A stretch of 64,000 nt of DNA from JBEVJK01 sp963791325 (GTDB lineage: Bacteria > Pseudomonadota > Alphaproteobacteria > Rhizobiales > Rhizobiaceae), in assembly GCA_963791325.1 (NCBI GenBank), contig CAWBRU010000005.1, positions 372,001 through 436,000 on the forward strand. Direction: 5' to 3'. The notes under the pieces are model-generated. The model did no database searches. It was not told the DNA's origin and worked only from the letters and a program-made list of their open reading frames with translations. A program made the translations under genes and the position numbers. Position 1 is the stretch's first letter; each line of letters begins with the position of its first letter. Below are positions 8,517 to 17,772 of the stretch, one piece after another.

Positions 8517-10889
8517 ATGCCTGCCGATCGTCACGGCGCCTCGGCCCATCACGGCCATGATCACCATCACGCCCCCGCGGCGGACCCGGAGGGGCCGGCC
8601 CGCGACCCGGTCTGCGGAATGCTGGTGGATCCGGCCGCCGGCAAGCCCAGCCTCGCGCATGGCGGCGTGCTCTATCATTTCTGCTCGGCCGGCTGCCGGG
8701 CGAAGTTCGCAGCCCAGCCGGAGCGCTATCTGGAGCCGCAGGCGGCCGCGGCAGCGCCGGCGCCTGCAGGGACGCGCTACACCTGCCCGATGCACCCGGA
8801 TGTGGTGCGTGACCGGCCCGGATCATGCCCGATCTGCGGCATGGCGCTCGAACCCATGGACCCGCGCTCGGCCGCCGAAGGACCCAACCCGGAACTGATC
8901 GATTTCAGCCGCAGGTTTTGGCTCAGCGGCGCGCTTGCCTTGCCGCTGCTGCTGATCGCAATGGCGCCGATGGCCGGTTGGGCGCTCACCGGCGGGCCGA
9001 GCCTGCGCTGGCTGGAATTCGTGCTGGCCTCGCCGGTGGTGCTGTGGGCGGCCTTGCCGTTCTTCCGGCGCGGCCGGGACTCGCTGGTTAACCGCAGTCC
9101 CAACATGTGGACGCTGATCAGCCTCGGGGTCGGCGTCGCCTATCTCTACAGCGTCGTCGCCTTGCTCTTTCCCGGACTGGTGCCGCATGAGGCCGGCGGT
9201 CATGGACCGGCGCCGCCGCTCTATTTCGAGGCAGCGGCGGTGATCGTGGCGCTGGTCCTGCTTGGCCAGGTGCTCGAGCTTCGCGCCCGCGAGCGTACCG
9301 GGTCGGCGATCCGCGCGTTGCTGGACCTTGCGCCGAAACTGGCGCGGCGGCTCGATGCCGCCGGTGCCGAGCGCGACGTGCCGCTGGACGAGGTGGCGCT
9401 CGGCGACCGCCTGCGGGTGCGTCCCGGAGAGGCGGTGCCGGTCGACGGGGTGGTCGAAGAGGGCCGTTCCGCAGTCGATGAATCGATGCTGACCGGAGAG
9501 CCGATGCCGGTCGAGAAGGGGCCCGGCGATCGGCTGACCGGCGGCACCCTCAACGCACAAGGCAGCCTGGTCATGCGGGCCGAGCGGGTCGGCGCGGCAA
9601 CCACGCTGGCGCAAATCGTCGCCATGGTGGCCAAGGCCCAGCGCAGCCGGGCGCCGATCCAGAGCCTGGCCGATCGGGTTTCGGCCGTGTTCGTGCCGGT
9701 GGTGGTGATGATCGCCGCTCTCGCCTTCCTCTGCTGGCTGCTGCTCGGGCCGGAGCCACGGCTGGCCTATGCCCTGCTGGCGGCCGTTTCGGTCCTGATC
9801 ATCGCCTGCCCCTGCGCCTTGGGGCTGGCCACGCCGATGTCGGTCATGACGGCCACCGGCCGGGCCGCCCAGGCCGGCGTCCTGGTGCGCGATGCCGAAG
9901 CCTTGCAGCGCTTTGCCGATGCCGACACGCTGCTCATAGACAAGACCGGCACCCTGACCGAAGGGCGGCCCGCGCTGACCGAGATCTCCCTGCTCGCCGC
10001 CTTCGAGGAGGGCACCGTGCTTCAACTCGCCGCGTCGCTCGAGCGCGGCTCGGAGCATCCGCTGGGTGCCGCGATCGTCGCGGACGCCGAGCGTCGGGGG
10101 CTGACGCTCACCGCTCCTGCTGCGTTCGAGGCGATTTCCGGCCAGGGCGTGCGCGGCAGCGTCGCAGGCCGCGACGTGGCGCTCGGCAATGCCGCGCTGA
10201 TGCAAGCGCTCGGTCTCGACCCCGACGCGCTTGCCGAACCGGTCGCGGCGCTGCGGCAGCGCGGCCGCACCGTCCTGTTCGCCGCCGTCGATGGGCGCCT
10301 GGCTGGATTGCTGGCGCTGGCCGATCCGGTGAAGCCGGGCGCGGCGGCAGCGCTGGGGGCCCTGCGCGCGAGCGGCTTCAGAATCGTCATGGCCAGCGGC
10401 GACGACCCCGCGACGGCGGCGACCGTGGCTGCCGAGGTCGGCGTCGGCGAGGTCCATGCCGGGCTCTCGCCGTCGGGCAAGTTGGCGCTGGTCGGCGACT
10501 TGCGGCGAAGCGGCGCGGTCGTCGCCATGGCCGGCGACGGGATCAACGACGCGCCGGCGCTCAGCGCTGCCGATGTCGGCATCGCCATGGGCACGGGCGC
10601 CGATGTGGCGCTGGAAAGCGCCGGCATCACCCTGCTCAAGGGCGATCTCGGCGGCCTGATCCGGGCGCGCAGGCTGGCGCTGGCCACGATGGCCAACATC
10701 AGGCAGAACCTGTTCTTCGCCTTCCTCTACAACGCGCTCGGGGTGCCGTTGGCTGCAGGCATTCTCTATCCGGCATTCGGCGTCCTGCTGTCGCCGATGC
10801 TGGCGGCGCTGGCGATGAGCCTTTCGTCGGTCTCGGTGATCGCCAATGCGTTGCGGCTGCGCGGGCTGCCGCTCGACGGACGGGTTTGA
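8517..10889 (+). CDS. Copper-translocating P1B-type ATPase with N-terminal YHS and metal-binding domains
   Basis: A 790-residue inner-membrane pump that exports Cu(I) (or Ag(I)) using ATP. The N-terminus is His-rich (HHGHDHHH), followed by a YHS domain (DPVCGM at 30-35, FCSAGC near 61) and a heavy-metal-binding zinc-ribbon-like motif (YTCPMHP from residue 88, CPICGM). It lacks the usual ferredoxin-like HMA domain. The core shows TGEP in the actuator domain, CPC at 431-433 in the membrane, the phosphorylated DKTGT at 475, SEHPLG, GDGINDAP, and YN plus MSLSS in the last membrane helices, which together mark the copper class. Preceded by a CueR-like promoter. Gene name copA or silP-like; the metal is inferred from motifs. 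Confidence 0.95.
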   Translation: MPADRHGASAHHGHDHHHAPAADPEGPARDPVCGMLVDPAAGKPSLAHGGVLYHFCSAGCRAKFAAQPERYLEPQAAAAAPAPAGTRYTCPMHPDVVRDRPGSCPICGMALEPMDPRSAAEGPNPELIDFSRRFWLSGALALPLLLIAMAPMAGWALTGGPSLRWLEFVLASPVVLWAALPFFRRGRDSLVNRSPNMWTLISLGVGVAYLYSVVALLFPGLVPHEAGGHGPAPPLYFEAAAVIVALVLLGQVLELRARERTGSAIRALLDLAPKLARRLDAAGAERDVPLDEVALGDRLRVRPGEAVPVDGVVEEGRSAVDESMLTGEPMPVEKGPGDRLTGGTLNAQGSLVMRAERVGAATTLAQIVAMVAKAQRSRAPIQSLADRVSAVFVPVVVMIAALAFLCWLLLGPEPRLAYALLAAVSVLIIACPCALGLATPMSVMTATGRAAQAGVLVRDAEALQRFADADTLLIDKTGTLTEGRPALTEISLLAAFEEGTVLQLAASLERGSEHPLGAAIVADAERRGLTLTAPAAFEAISGQGVRGSVAGRDVALGNAALMQALGLDPDALAEPVAALRQRGRTVLFAAVDGRLAGLLALADPVKPGAAAALGALRASGFRIVMASGDDPATAATVAAEVGVGEVHAGLSPSGKLALVGDLRRSGAVVAMAGDGINDAPALSAADVGIAMGTGADVALESAGITLLKGDLGGLIRARRLALATMANIRQNLFFAFLYNALGVPLAAGILYPAFGVLLSPMLAALAMSLSSVSVIANALRLRGLPLDGRV

Positions 10890-10936
10890 GGCGGCGCACC
10901 CTCGGGTCCGCCGCCCGGCCCGGCGAAGCCGTATGG

Positions 10937-11230
10937 TCAGGCGGTCTTGTTCATGCTGCTCATGATGGCGCCGACGATGGCGGTCAGGATCGCCCCGCCG
11001 CCCGCGCCGCCGATCACGTTGGTCAGGATGCCGTTCATCGCCCCGGCGGCAGCCGCCGGATCGACGCCCATCAAGCTGCCCAGGATGGCGCCGCCGCCAA
11101 GACCGCCGATCGCGCCGCTGAGAATCTTGGCGACCTGTCCCATCGCCGCATGCCTGAAGGCGGCGCCGACGGCTTCGCCGCCGATGACGCCGGTGATGAT
11201 CTGGATGATGAATGGAACAAGGCTTTCCAT
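10937..11230 (-). CDS. Small Gly/Ala-rich hydrophobic protein
   Basis: From ATG 11230 the product is 97 residues, MESLVPFIIQIITGVIGGEA then long Gly/Ala/Ile stretches (GAIGGLGGGAILGSLMG, NVIGGAGGGAILTAIVGAIM) ending SSMNKTA. Such repeated GxxG spacing suggests membrane-inserting helices of the glycine-zipper kind. I do not recognise a named family. The frame opens further up to 11293 but the extra residues are charged and unlike the rest. It faces the copper ATPase tail to tail with 47 bp between, and lies upstream of nothing obvious on its own strand. Confidence 0.7.
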   Translation of the reverse strand: MESLVPFIIQIITGVIGGEAVGAAFRHAAMGQVAKILSGAIGGLGGGAILGSLMGVDPAAAAGAMNGILTNVIGGAGGGAILTAIVGAIMSSMNKTA

Positions 11231-11374
11231 GATAGCCGATCCCTCTCGAAGCAGCCGATTTGCTCTATCGACCTCCCGCAAACGAGAGCCCAAATAAGGT
11301 CAAAGTCAAATCAACAGGTAAAAGAAGGTTAACGGTGCCAGCGCCGAGGCGCCGGCACTCGTCTGGAAAGATAT

Positions 11375-12268
11375 CTATTCAGCAGCTACTGCATGAGTCG
11401 GCTGAACTGCAGCTGTGTAGTCATGCATGAGCGTGCGGCAGATCTCGCCGACCTCGAAACGGTAGGGGCCGACCTCCGCCACGGGCGTCACCTCGGCAGC
11501 CGTGCCGGTGAGGAAGCATTGCTCGAAGCTTTCCAACTCATCGGGCATGATCGCCCGTTCGATCACCTCGAGGCCGCGCCGGCGGGCCAGATCGACGACC
11601 GTGCGGCGGGTAATGCCGTCGAGGAAACAGTCGGGCTTCGGCGTGTGCAGCCTGCCGTCCTTGACGAAGAACACGTTGGCGCCGGTGGCCTCGGCGACCT
11701 GGCCGCGCCAGTCGAACATCAACGCATCCGCATATCCCTTGGCCTCGGCGGCATGCTTGGACAGCGTGCAGATCATATAGAGGCCGGCGGCCTTGGCTTT
11801 CGACGGCGCCGTCCGCGGATCGGGTCGGCGATATTCGGCGATGTCGAGCCGGATGCCTTTGAGCCGCTGTGCCGGGTCGAAATAGCTCGGCCATTGCCAG
11901 ATCGCGATCGCGCAATTGATCCGGTTGTGCTGAGCCGAGACGCCCATCTGCTCGCTGCCGCGCCAGGCGATCGGGCGGACATAGGCGTCGACAAAACCCT
12001 GTTTCTTGAGCAGCGCCCGGCAGGCTTCGTCGATTTCGGCGACGCTGTAAGGGATGGTAAAGCCCAGGATCCTTGCCGATTCGTGCAGCCGCTCGGTATG
12101 CTCGGTCAGCTTGAAGACCTCACCGCCATAAGCGCGTTCGCCCTCGAATACCGCACTGGCATAGTGCAGCCCATGGGTCAGCACGTGAATCTTGGCGTCC
12201 GCCCATTTGACGAATTCGCCGTTGATCCAGATAAAGCCGTCGAGCTGGTCGAAGGGAACGGATGCCAT
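11375..12268 (-). CDS. ilvE: Branched-chain amino acid aminotransferase
   Basis: A 297-residue fold-type IV PLP enzyme that interconverts Leu, Ile and Val with their 2-oxo acids using 2-oxoglutarate. Landmarks: GLHYASAVFEGERAYGG near 33-49, YVRPIAWRG near 96, the PLP lysine in the SKAKAAGLYM segment (Lys159), and EATGANVFFVKDG then FLDGITRRTV, which bind the cofactor phosphate. Start at ATG 12268 gives the normal N-terminus. It is divergent from the MarR gene, with a strong dyad between them that might also affect ilvE. Confidence 0.96.
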   Translation of the reverse strand: MASVPFDQLDGFIWINGEFVKWADAKIHVLTHGLHYASAVFEGERAYGGEVFKLTEHTERLHESARILGFTIPYSVAEIDEACRALLKKQGFVDAYVRPIAWRGSEQMGVSAQHNRINCAIAIWQWPSYFDPAQRLKGIRLDIAEYRRPDPRTAPSKAKAAGLYMICTLSKHAAEAKGYADALMFDWRGQVAEATGANVFFVKDGRLHTPKPDCFLDGITRRTVVDLARRRGLEVIERAIMPDELESFEQCFLTGTAAEVTPVAEVGPYRFEVGEICRTLMHDYTAAVQPTHAVAAE

Positions 12269-12470
12269 GCTTTCCTCCGGCGGGCTGCCGCCCGTCCTGT
12301 GTTTTTATTTCGGGGCGACCCTGGGGCAGCCTTTTTTCACCCGAGGGCCGATGGTAGGCGGCAACGGTCAAGAAGGCAAATTGCACGAAGTTCCGGAAAA
12401 ACAACGACAGCTTGCCTTTTCGGTCGCAATCCGCCGAAAAGATTGGCAAAAATTATCAGCGCTTCGGAAA

Positions 12471-12491
12471 TATGTCAACATGACTGACATA
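12471..12491. promoter_or_regulatory. Perfect 7-7-7 dyad upstream of the MarR gene
   Basis: TATGTCA, seven bases, then TGACATA form a perfect inverted repeat 25 bp before the MarR ATG at 12517. Size and place fit a MarR-family autoregulatory operator. The half-sites are seen; binding by the adjacent protein is inferred. It is about 200 bp upstream of the ilvE start on the other strand. Confidence 0.6.
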
Positions 12492-12516
12492 AATTCCAGC
12501 AATGCAGGAACACCCT

Positions 12517-13053
12517 ATGGCCGACCGATCCGCCCTCGCCAAACCGATCAAGACGGCGCTCACCGTCGAGGACGGCATCGATTTCAGACTGATCGAGCTG
12601 TTGTTCTTTGCCTATCGGGATTTCACCTCCGACCCGGATCAGATCCTCTCCGCCTACGGCTTCGGCCGCGCCCATCACCGGGTGCTCCACTTCGTCAACC
12701 GGATGCCGGGGCTGACGGTGGCCGAGCTGCTCGACGTCCTGAAGATCACCAAGCAATCGCTCGCCCGGGTGCTGAAGCAGCTGCTCGATGCCGGCTACAT
12801 TATCCAGGTTCAGGGGCCGCGCGATCGCCGGCAGCGCGAGCTTTACCCGACAACGAAAGGGCGTACACTGGCGCTTGACCTGGCGCGGCCACAGTCACGC
12901 CGCATCCGCGGGGCATTGCGGGACTCTGCGCCCGAGGACCGCCGCGCGGTCGAGCGCTTCCTCGAAGCGATGGTCGATCCGGAGCTCAGGGCGCAGATCG
13001 ACAATCTGCCGGGCGGCGGCGAGGCCGGGGAAACATCAGTTGGGAGGTTCTAG
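12517..13053 (+). CDS. MarR-family regulator (PetP-like)
   Basis: A 178-residue winged-helix DNA-binding protein. The recognition region is GLTVAELLDVLKITKQSLAR near residues 65-85, followed by the wing VQGPRDRRQRELYPTTKGR near 100-120, both typical of MarR. I took ATG 12517 because AGGAA sits six bases before it; an in-frame ATG at 12502 lacks such a site. It is followed after 3 nt by an OmpR-family response regulator, the arrangement known as petP-petR in Rhodobacter capsulatus. A dyad just upstream suggests it controls itself. Confidence 0.9.
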   Translation: MADRSALAKPIKTALTVEDGIDFRLIELLFFAYRDFTSDPDQILSAYGFGRAHHRVLHFVNRMPGLTVAELLDVLKITKQSLARVLKQLLDAGYIIQVQGPRDRRQRELYPTTKGRTLALDLARPQSRRIRGALRDSAPEDRRAVERFLEAMVDPELRAQIDNLPGGGEAGETSVGRF

Positions 13054-13056
13054 GCA

Positions 13057-13761
13057 ATGAGCGAGAACCACGCTGTTCCGAGCGATGATGCGCCGCATCT
13101 GCTGGTGGTCGACGACGACACCCGCATCCGCAACCTGCTGAAGCAATTTCTCACCGAGCATGGCTTCCGCGTCACCGTGGCCGGCACCGCCGACGAGGCG
13201 CGGCGCAAGCTGGCCGGGCTCGATTTCGACCTGATCGTGCTCGACGTGATGATGCCCGGCGAGAGCGGCATCGACCTCACCAAGGCTCTGCGCATCGAGA
13301 AAGACGTGCCGATCCTGATGCTGACGGCACTGTCGGAGACCGACAGCCGCATCACCGGGCTCGAGGCCGGCGCCGACGACTACCTGCCCAAGCCTTTCGA
13401 TCCGCGCGAGCTGATCCTGCGCATCAACAATATCCTGCGCCGCGGCGGCCCGCAGATGACCCCCAAGGTCGAACAGATCGTGTTCGGTCCCTACACCTTC
13501 CAGATCGCGCGGCGCGAGCTCAAGAAAGGCGGCGAGCCGCTGAAGCTCACCGACCGCGAGCAGGAGATCCTGGCGATTTTTGCCGAGCGGGCCGGAGAAA
13601 CGATCCCGCGGCACGAGCTGGTTGCCGGCGAATCCGACGTCGGCGAGCGCACCATCGACGTGCAGATCAACCGCCTGCGCCGCAAGATCGAGCGCGATCC
13701 GTCGAATCCGGTCTGGCTGCAGACGGTGCGCGGCATCGGCTACCGGCTGAGCGTCGAATAG
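13057..13761 (+). CDS. OmpR-family response regulator (PetR/CenR-like)
   Basis: A 234-residue two-domain regulator. Receiver domain: acidic pocket Asp19-Asp20 in VVDDD, phospho-acceptor Asp63 in VLDVMMPGESG, Thr90 and Lys112 in YLPKPF. Winged-helix output domain from about residue 135, with LTDREQEILAIFAERAGE and a C-terminal DVQINRLRRKIE then VRGIGYRL. It is coupled to the MarR gene just upstream. The PetR/CenR group is known in alphaproteobacteria; its expected kinase partner may be the gene at 27136, see findings. I do not fix a gene name. Confidence 0.93.
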   Translation: MSENHAVPSDDAPHLLVVDDDTRIRNLLKQFLTEHGFRVTVAGTADEARRKLAGLDFDLIVLDVMMPGESGIDLTKALRIEKDVPILMLTALSETDSRITGLEAGADDYLPKPFDPRELILRINNILRRGGPQMTPKVEQIVFGPYTFQIARRELKKGGEPLKLTDREQEILAIFAERAGETIPRHELVAGESDVGERTIDVQINRLRRKIERDPSNPVWLQTVRGIGYRLSVE

Positions 13762-13764
13762 CGC

Positions 13765-14736
13765 TCAGATCTCGCGCAGGATCTGTTCGTAGAGCAGCTC
13801 GGCGGCCGGCGACAAAGCCCGGTCGCGCAGCTTGATCAGGCTATAGGGCTGGACGTTGATATCGAATGCGATCGGCAGGATGTCGATGGCGCCGGCGAGG
13901 CCCGAGCGGCTGTTGACGAAGCGGGCGACATCGATGGCCACGGGCGCGATCGCGTCTGACTGGGCGACCATGACCAGGGTCAGAAGCAGCGAACTCGTAT
14001 TCAGGATGCGGTCGGGCAGCCGCGCCCCCTGACTGACGAAGATGCCTTCCACGGTTTGTCTGAGCAGCGACCCGGCCGGCTGAAATACCCAGTCGAAATG
14101 GCTGAGCTGGTCGAGCTCGACCTTCTTGCCGGTCGACAGCGGGTGACCGCGCCGGGCAATCAGGCAAGCCTTCTCGACGCCGATCAGGCGGCTCTCGAAC
14201 AGCCGCGGGTTGAGGTCGTCGGGGATCCGGCCGACGACGAAATCGTGGCGCGAGGCCAACAGCTCGCGCGCCAGCACGGCGCTGGTTTCGACCTGGACGT
14301 TGATCTCGACACGCGGAAAGCGGCGCCGGATGGTGCGGATCGCCGGCACCGCCAGCTGGATGGCCGGCGCAGTCACCGCGCCGAGGAACACGGAACCGCC
14401 CTTGCCCTGCTTCAGGTCGGAGATCTCGCGGTCGACCTCGCGCATTTCGAGCAGGATCGTACGGGCCCGGCGGGCGAGTGCGGCACCGTAGGGGGTAAGC
14501 CGGATGCCGCGCGGCAGCCGCTCGCAGATCGGCACGCCGAGGATGTCCTCGATCTCGGCGATCATCCGCGACGCCGCCGGCTGGGAGATATTCATGGCCT
14601 GCGCCGCCGCCCTGATCTGGACGTGCTCCTCCAGCGTTGCCACCAGCCGCATATGGCGCAGCTTCAGCCCGCTGCGCAGCAGGCCGTCTTCATCCTCGTC
14701 ATACCGCTGCGTCAGCACGGCGATCGGTTCGGCCAT
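13765..14736 (-). CDS. gbpR: LysR-family regulator of the chvE locus (GbpR-like)
   Basis: A 323-residue LysR regulator. The HTH region near residues 40-65 reads IRAAAQAMNISQPAASRMIA, followed by the linker helix and a substrate-binding domain (GSVFLGAVTAPAIQLAVPAI and onward). I start at MAEPIAVLTQRYDEDEDGLL (14736); an in-frame start at 14781 would add 15 Lys-rich residues and overlap a dyad. It is divergent from chvE, as gbpR is in Agrobacterium, where GbpR activates chvE in response to sugars. The name rests on that context plus family; the exact inducer is unknown here. Its stop is 3 nt from the response-regulator stop (convergent). Confidence 0.85.
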   Translation of the reverse strand: MAEPIAVLTQRYDEDEDGLLRSGLKLRHMRLVATLEEHVQIRAAAQAMNISQPAASRMIAEIEDILGVPICERLPRGIRLTPYGAALARRARTILLEMREVDREISDLKQGKGGSVFLGAVTAPAIQLAVPAIRTIRRRFPRVEINVQVETSAVLARELLASRHDFVVGRIPDDLNPRLFESRLIGVEKACLIARRGHPLSTGKKVELDQLSHFDWVFQPAGSLLRQTVEGIFVSQGARLPDRILNTSSLLLTLVMVAQSDAIAPVAIDVARFVNSRSGLAGAIDILPIAFDINVQPYSLIKLRDRALSPAAELLYEQILREI

Positions 14737-14779
14737 TTTTTTCGTCTTTCGTAGAAAATCCAAGAGCTTCGCCAGAAAC

Positions 14780-14795
14780 ATACCATTTCTGGTAT
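14780..14795. promoter_or_regulatory. Perfect dyad between gbpR and chvE, candidate LysR operator
   Basis: ATACC-N6-GGTAT is a perfect inverted repeat in the gbpR-chvE intergenic region, 44 bp upstream of the chosen gbpR start and about 200 bp before chvE. Symmetric half-sites at this spacing and the position between a LysR gene and its divergent target fit a LysR recognition site. No further support from the sequence alone. Confidence 0.5.
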
Positions 14796-14992
14796 AGGAG
14801 ATGGCGGAAATTGCATTTGACAGGTATAGCGCTTTGTCCTCAACGTCTCGGTGTCGCGCCTGTGGTAGAAGCGAGCACGCTTGGCGCGTCGAAATGGGAG
14901 GCTGCCGAACCTGAATGGCTGCATGTGGGCCCGCGACGCGGGCCGCAGGCCGATTGTCGCGGCGCTCGATTGCTCACAAGGGAGAGACACAC

Positions 14993-16066
14993 GTGAAACT
15001 CATGAAAACCTTCGTCGGCGCCGCCCTGGCGCTCGGCCTGGCGGCGACGTCGTTCGGCGCCAGCGCCCAGGACAAGGGACTGATCGGCATCGCGATGCCG
15101 ACCAAGTCGTCCCTTCGCTGGATCAGCGACGGTGACAGCCTGAAGAAGTCGCTGGAGGAAAAGGGCTATACGGTCGACCTGCAATATGCCGAGGACGACA
15201 TTCCGAACCAGCTCGCCCAGATCGAGAATATGGTGACCAAAGGGGCGAAGGTGCTGGTGGTCGCTTCGATCGACGGAACCACTCTGTCGGACGTCCTTGC
15301 CAAGGCGCATGAGAGCGGCGCCAGCGTGGTCGCCTACGACCGCCTGATCCGCCAGAGCCCGAACGTCGACTATTACACCACCTTCGACAACTTCAAGGTG
15401 GGTGTGCTGCAGGCCGATTCCCTGGTCCAGGGCCTCAAGGAACGCTTCCCCGACCAGAAGCCGTGGAACGTCGAACTGTTCGGCGGCTCGCCCGACGACA
15501 ACAACGCCTTCTTCTTCTACAACGGCGCCATGTCCGTTCTGCAGCCGCTGATCGACAGCGGCGATATCGTCATCAAGTCCGGCCAGATGGGCATGGAGAA
15601 GGTCGGCACGCTGCGCTGGGACGCGGCCGTCGCTCAGGCCCGCATGGACAACATCCTGTCGGCGAACTACTCGGACGGCAGCCGCGTGCATGCGGTGCTG
15701 GCACCCTATGACGGGCTGTCGCGCGGCATCATCTCGTCGCTGCGCGGCGTCGGCTACGGCACCGCCGACCAGCCTTGGCCGATCATCTCGGGCCAGGACG
15801 CCGAGACGCCGTCGATCAAGGCGATCATCGCCGGCGAGCAATATTCGACGGTGTTCAAGGACACCCGCGAGCTCGCCAAGGTGACCGCCGATATGGTCGA
15901 TACAATCCTCGCCGGCGGCAAGCCCGAGGTCAACGACACCAAGACCTATGAGAACGGCGTCAAGGTCGTGCCCTCGCACCTGCTGACGCCGGTGTCGGTC
16001 GACAAGTCGAACTACGAGAAGATCGTCGTCGACTCCGGCTACATCAAGGCCGACGACCTGAAGTAA
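14993..16066 (+). CDS. chvE: Periplasmic multiple-sugar-binding protein ChvE
   Basis: A 357-residue CUT2-type binding protein. A signal peptide (KTFVGAALALGLAATSF, cut near ASAQ around residue 25) leads to a mature domain opening with GLIGIAMPTKSSLRWISDGD, the sugar-pocket region typical of ChvE/xylose-type proteins. Other landmarks: QIENMVTKGAKVLVVASIDG, SGASVVAYDRLI, LFGGSPDDNNAFFFYNGAM and ISGQDAETPSIKAIIAGEQY. The GTG at 14993 has GGAGAG at a good distance; an ATG three codons on (15002) is an alternative. In Agrobacterium ChvE binds several aldoses and also takes part in chemotaxis and signalling; here transport with GguAB is the safe inference. Confidence 0.95.
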   Translation: MKLMKTFVGAALALGLAATSFGASAQDKGLIGIAMPTKSSLRWISDGDSLKKSLEEKGYTVDLQYAEDDIPNQLAQIENMVTKGAKVLVVASIDGTTLSDVLAKAHESGASVVAYDRLIRQSPNVDYYTTFDNFKVGVLQADSLVQGLKERFPDQKPWNVELFGGSPDDNNAFFFYNGAMSVLQPLIDSGDIVIKSGQMGMEKVGTLRWDAAVAQARMDNILSANYSDGSRVHAVLAPYDGLSRGIISSLRGVGYGTADQPWPIISGQDAETPSIKAIIAGEQYSTVFKDTRELAKVTADMVDTILAGGKPEVNDTKTYENGVKVVPSHLLTPVSVDKSNYEKIVVDSGYIKADDLK

Positions 16067-16236
16067 GCGTCGCGACGAGGCCTTCGCCCGCTCGGGCGCA
16101 GGCCTCTGCGAGCGGCCGCTCCCGCCCGCGGCGGGAAGCGGCTTTGGCCGCAGCGCCGGCAGCGCGGACATTCCGATTTCCTTCCCGGCGAGAATGCGGC
16201 AAGATCGGGCGCCTGTCTGAGGTTCGAGTTCGGATC

Positions 16237-17772
16237 ATGGCCGATACCATTTTGGAAATGCGCGACATCACCAAGGTCTTTCCGGGTGTGAAGGCGCTCT
16301 CCAACGTCAACCTCAATGTCCGCACCGGCGAAATCCATGCCGTCGTCGGCGAGAACGGCGCCGGCAAGTCGACGCTGATGAAGGTGCTGTCGGGCGTCTA
16401 TCCCTACGGCACCTACAGCGGCGACATCCATTTCGAAGGCAAGGAGTGCCGGTTCACCGGCATCCACGACAGCGAGCGGCTCGGCATCGTCATCATCCAC
16501 CAGGAACTGGCGCTGGTGCCGCTCCTGTCGATCGCGGAGAACATCTTTCTCGGCAACGAGCAGACCCGCTTCGGGGTGATCGACTGGAACAGGGCCAAAC
16601 GCCGCGCCGCCGAGCTGTTGCGCAAGGTCGGGCTGAGCGAGGATCCCGACACGCTGATCACCGACATCGGCACCGGCAAGCAGCAGCTGGTCGAGATCGC
16701 CAAGGCGCTGGCCAAGGACGTGAAGCTTCTGATCCTCGACGAGCCGACCGCCAGCCTGTCGGAAAAGGACAGCCACGCGCTGCTCGACCTCTTGCTCGAG
16801 TTCAAGCGGCAGGGCATGACCGCGATCCTGATCTCGCACAAGCTGAACGAGGTGAAGAAGGTCGCCGACCGGGTGACCGTCATCCGTGACGGGCAGACCA
16901 TCGAGACCATGGACCGCGGGGCCGTCACCGAGGACCGCATCATCACCTCGATGGTCGGCCGCACCATGGAGAACCGCTACCCGGCCCGGACGCCGAACAT
17001 CGGCGAGACGATCTTCGAGGTGAGGAACTGGGTGGTCCATCATCCGCTCCACCCCGACCGGCAGGTGATCAAGGGCATCAACCTCTCGGTGCGCAAGGGC
17101 GAGGTGGTCGGCATTGCCGGGCTGATGGGTGCCGGGCGCACCGAGTTCGCCATGAGCGTGTTCGGCCGCACCTACGGGGTGAACGTCAGCGGCGAGGTCT
17201 TTCTGCACGGCAAGAAGGCCGACACCTCCAACGTCGACAAGGCGGTGGCCGCCGGCCTCGCCTATGCCACGGAGGACCGCAAGGTCTACGGGCTCAATCT
17301 GATCGACCACATCAAGCACAACGTCACCATCGCCAATCTGCCGGCGGTGTCGAAGACCGGCGTCATCGACGACATCGCCGAGCTCAAGGTCGCCAACGAG
17401 TACCGCCGCAAGACCAACATCCGCTCTTCCAGCGTCTACCAGATCACCGGCAACCTCTCCGGCGGCAACCAGCAGAAGGTGGTGCTGTCGAAGTGGCTGT
17501 TCGCCAATCCCGAGGTGCTGATCCTCGACGAGCCCACCCGCGGCATCGATGTCGGCGCCAAGTACGAAATCTATACGATCATCAACAAGCTGGCGGAGGA
17601 GGGCCGCGGCATCCTGGTCATCTCCTCCGAAATGCCGGAGCTGCTCGGCATCTGCGACCGCATCTATGTTCTCAACGAAGGCCGCATCGTCGGCGAGCTC
17701 GCAGCCCATGAGGCGAGCCAGGAGAAGATCATGCGGGCGATCGTCCGCGGGGAGGAAAGGGTCGCATCATGA
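16237..17772 (+). CDS. gguA: CUT2 sugar importer ATPase GguA
   Basis: A 511-residue double ATPase that drives GguB. First half: Walker A GENGAGKS at 38-45, Walker B LLILDEPTASLSEKD. Second half: degenerate Walker A GLMGAGRTEF, a canonical signature LSGGNQQKVVLSKWL, and a complete Walker B VLILDEPTRGIDVGAK. Starts at ATG 16237 (MADTILEMRDITKVFPGVKA). It lies 170 bp after chvE and its stop overlaps the gguB start as ATGA. The second-half Walker B is intact, in contrast to the two other CUT2 ATPases in this window. Confidence 0.95.
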   Translation: MADTILEMRDITKVFPGVKALSNVNLNVRTGEIHAVVGENGAGKSTLMKVLSGVYPYGTYSGDIHFEGKECRFTGIHDSERLGIVIIHQELALVPLLSIAENIFLGNEQTRFGVIDWNRAKRRAAELLRKVGLSEDPDTLITDIGTGKQQLVEIAKALAKDVKLLILDEPTASLSEKDSHALLDLLLEFKRQGMTAILISHKLNEVKKVADRVTVIRDGQTIETMDRGAVTEDRIITSMVGRTMENRYPARTPNIGETIFEVRNWVVHHPLHPDRQVIKGINLSVRKGEVVGIAGLMGAGRTEFAMSVFGRTYGVNVSGEVFLHGKKADTSNVDKAVAAGLAYATEDRKVYGLNLIDHIKHNVTIANLPAVSKTGVIDDIAELKVANEYRRKTNIRSSSVYQITGNLSGGNQQKVVLSKWLFANPEVLILDEPTRGIDVGAKYEIYTIINKLAEEGRGILVISSEMPELLGICDRIYVLNEGRIVGELAAHEASQEKIMRAIVRGEERVAS

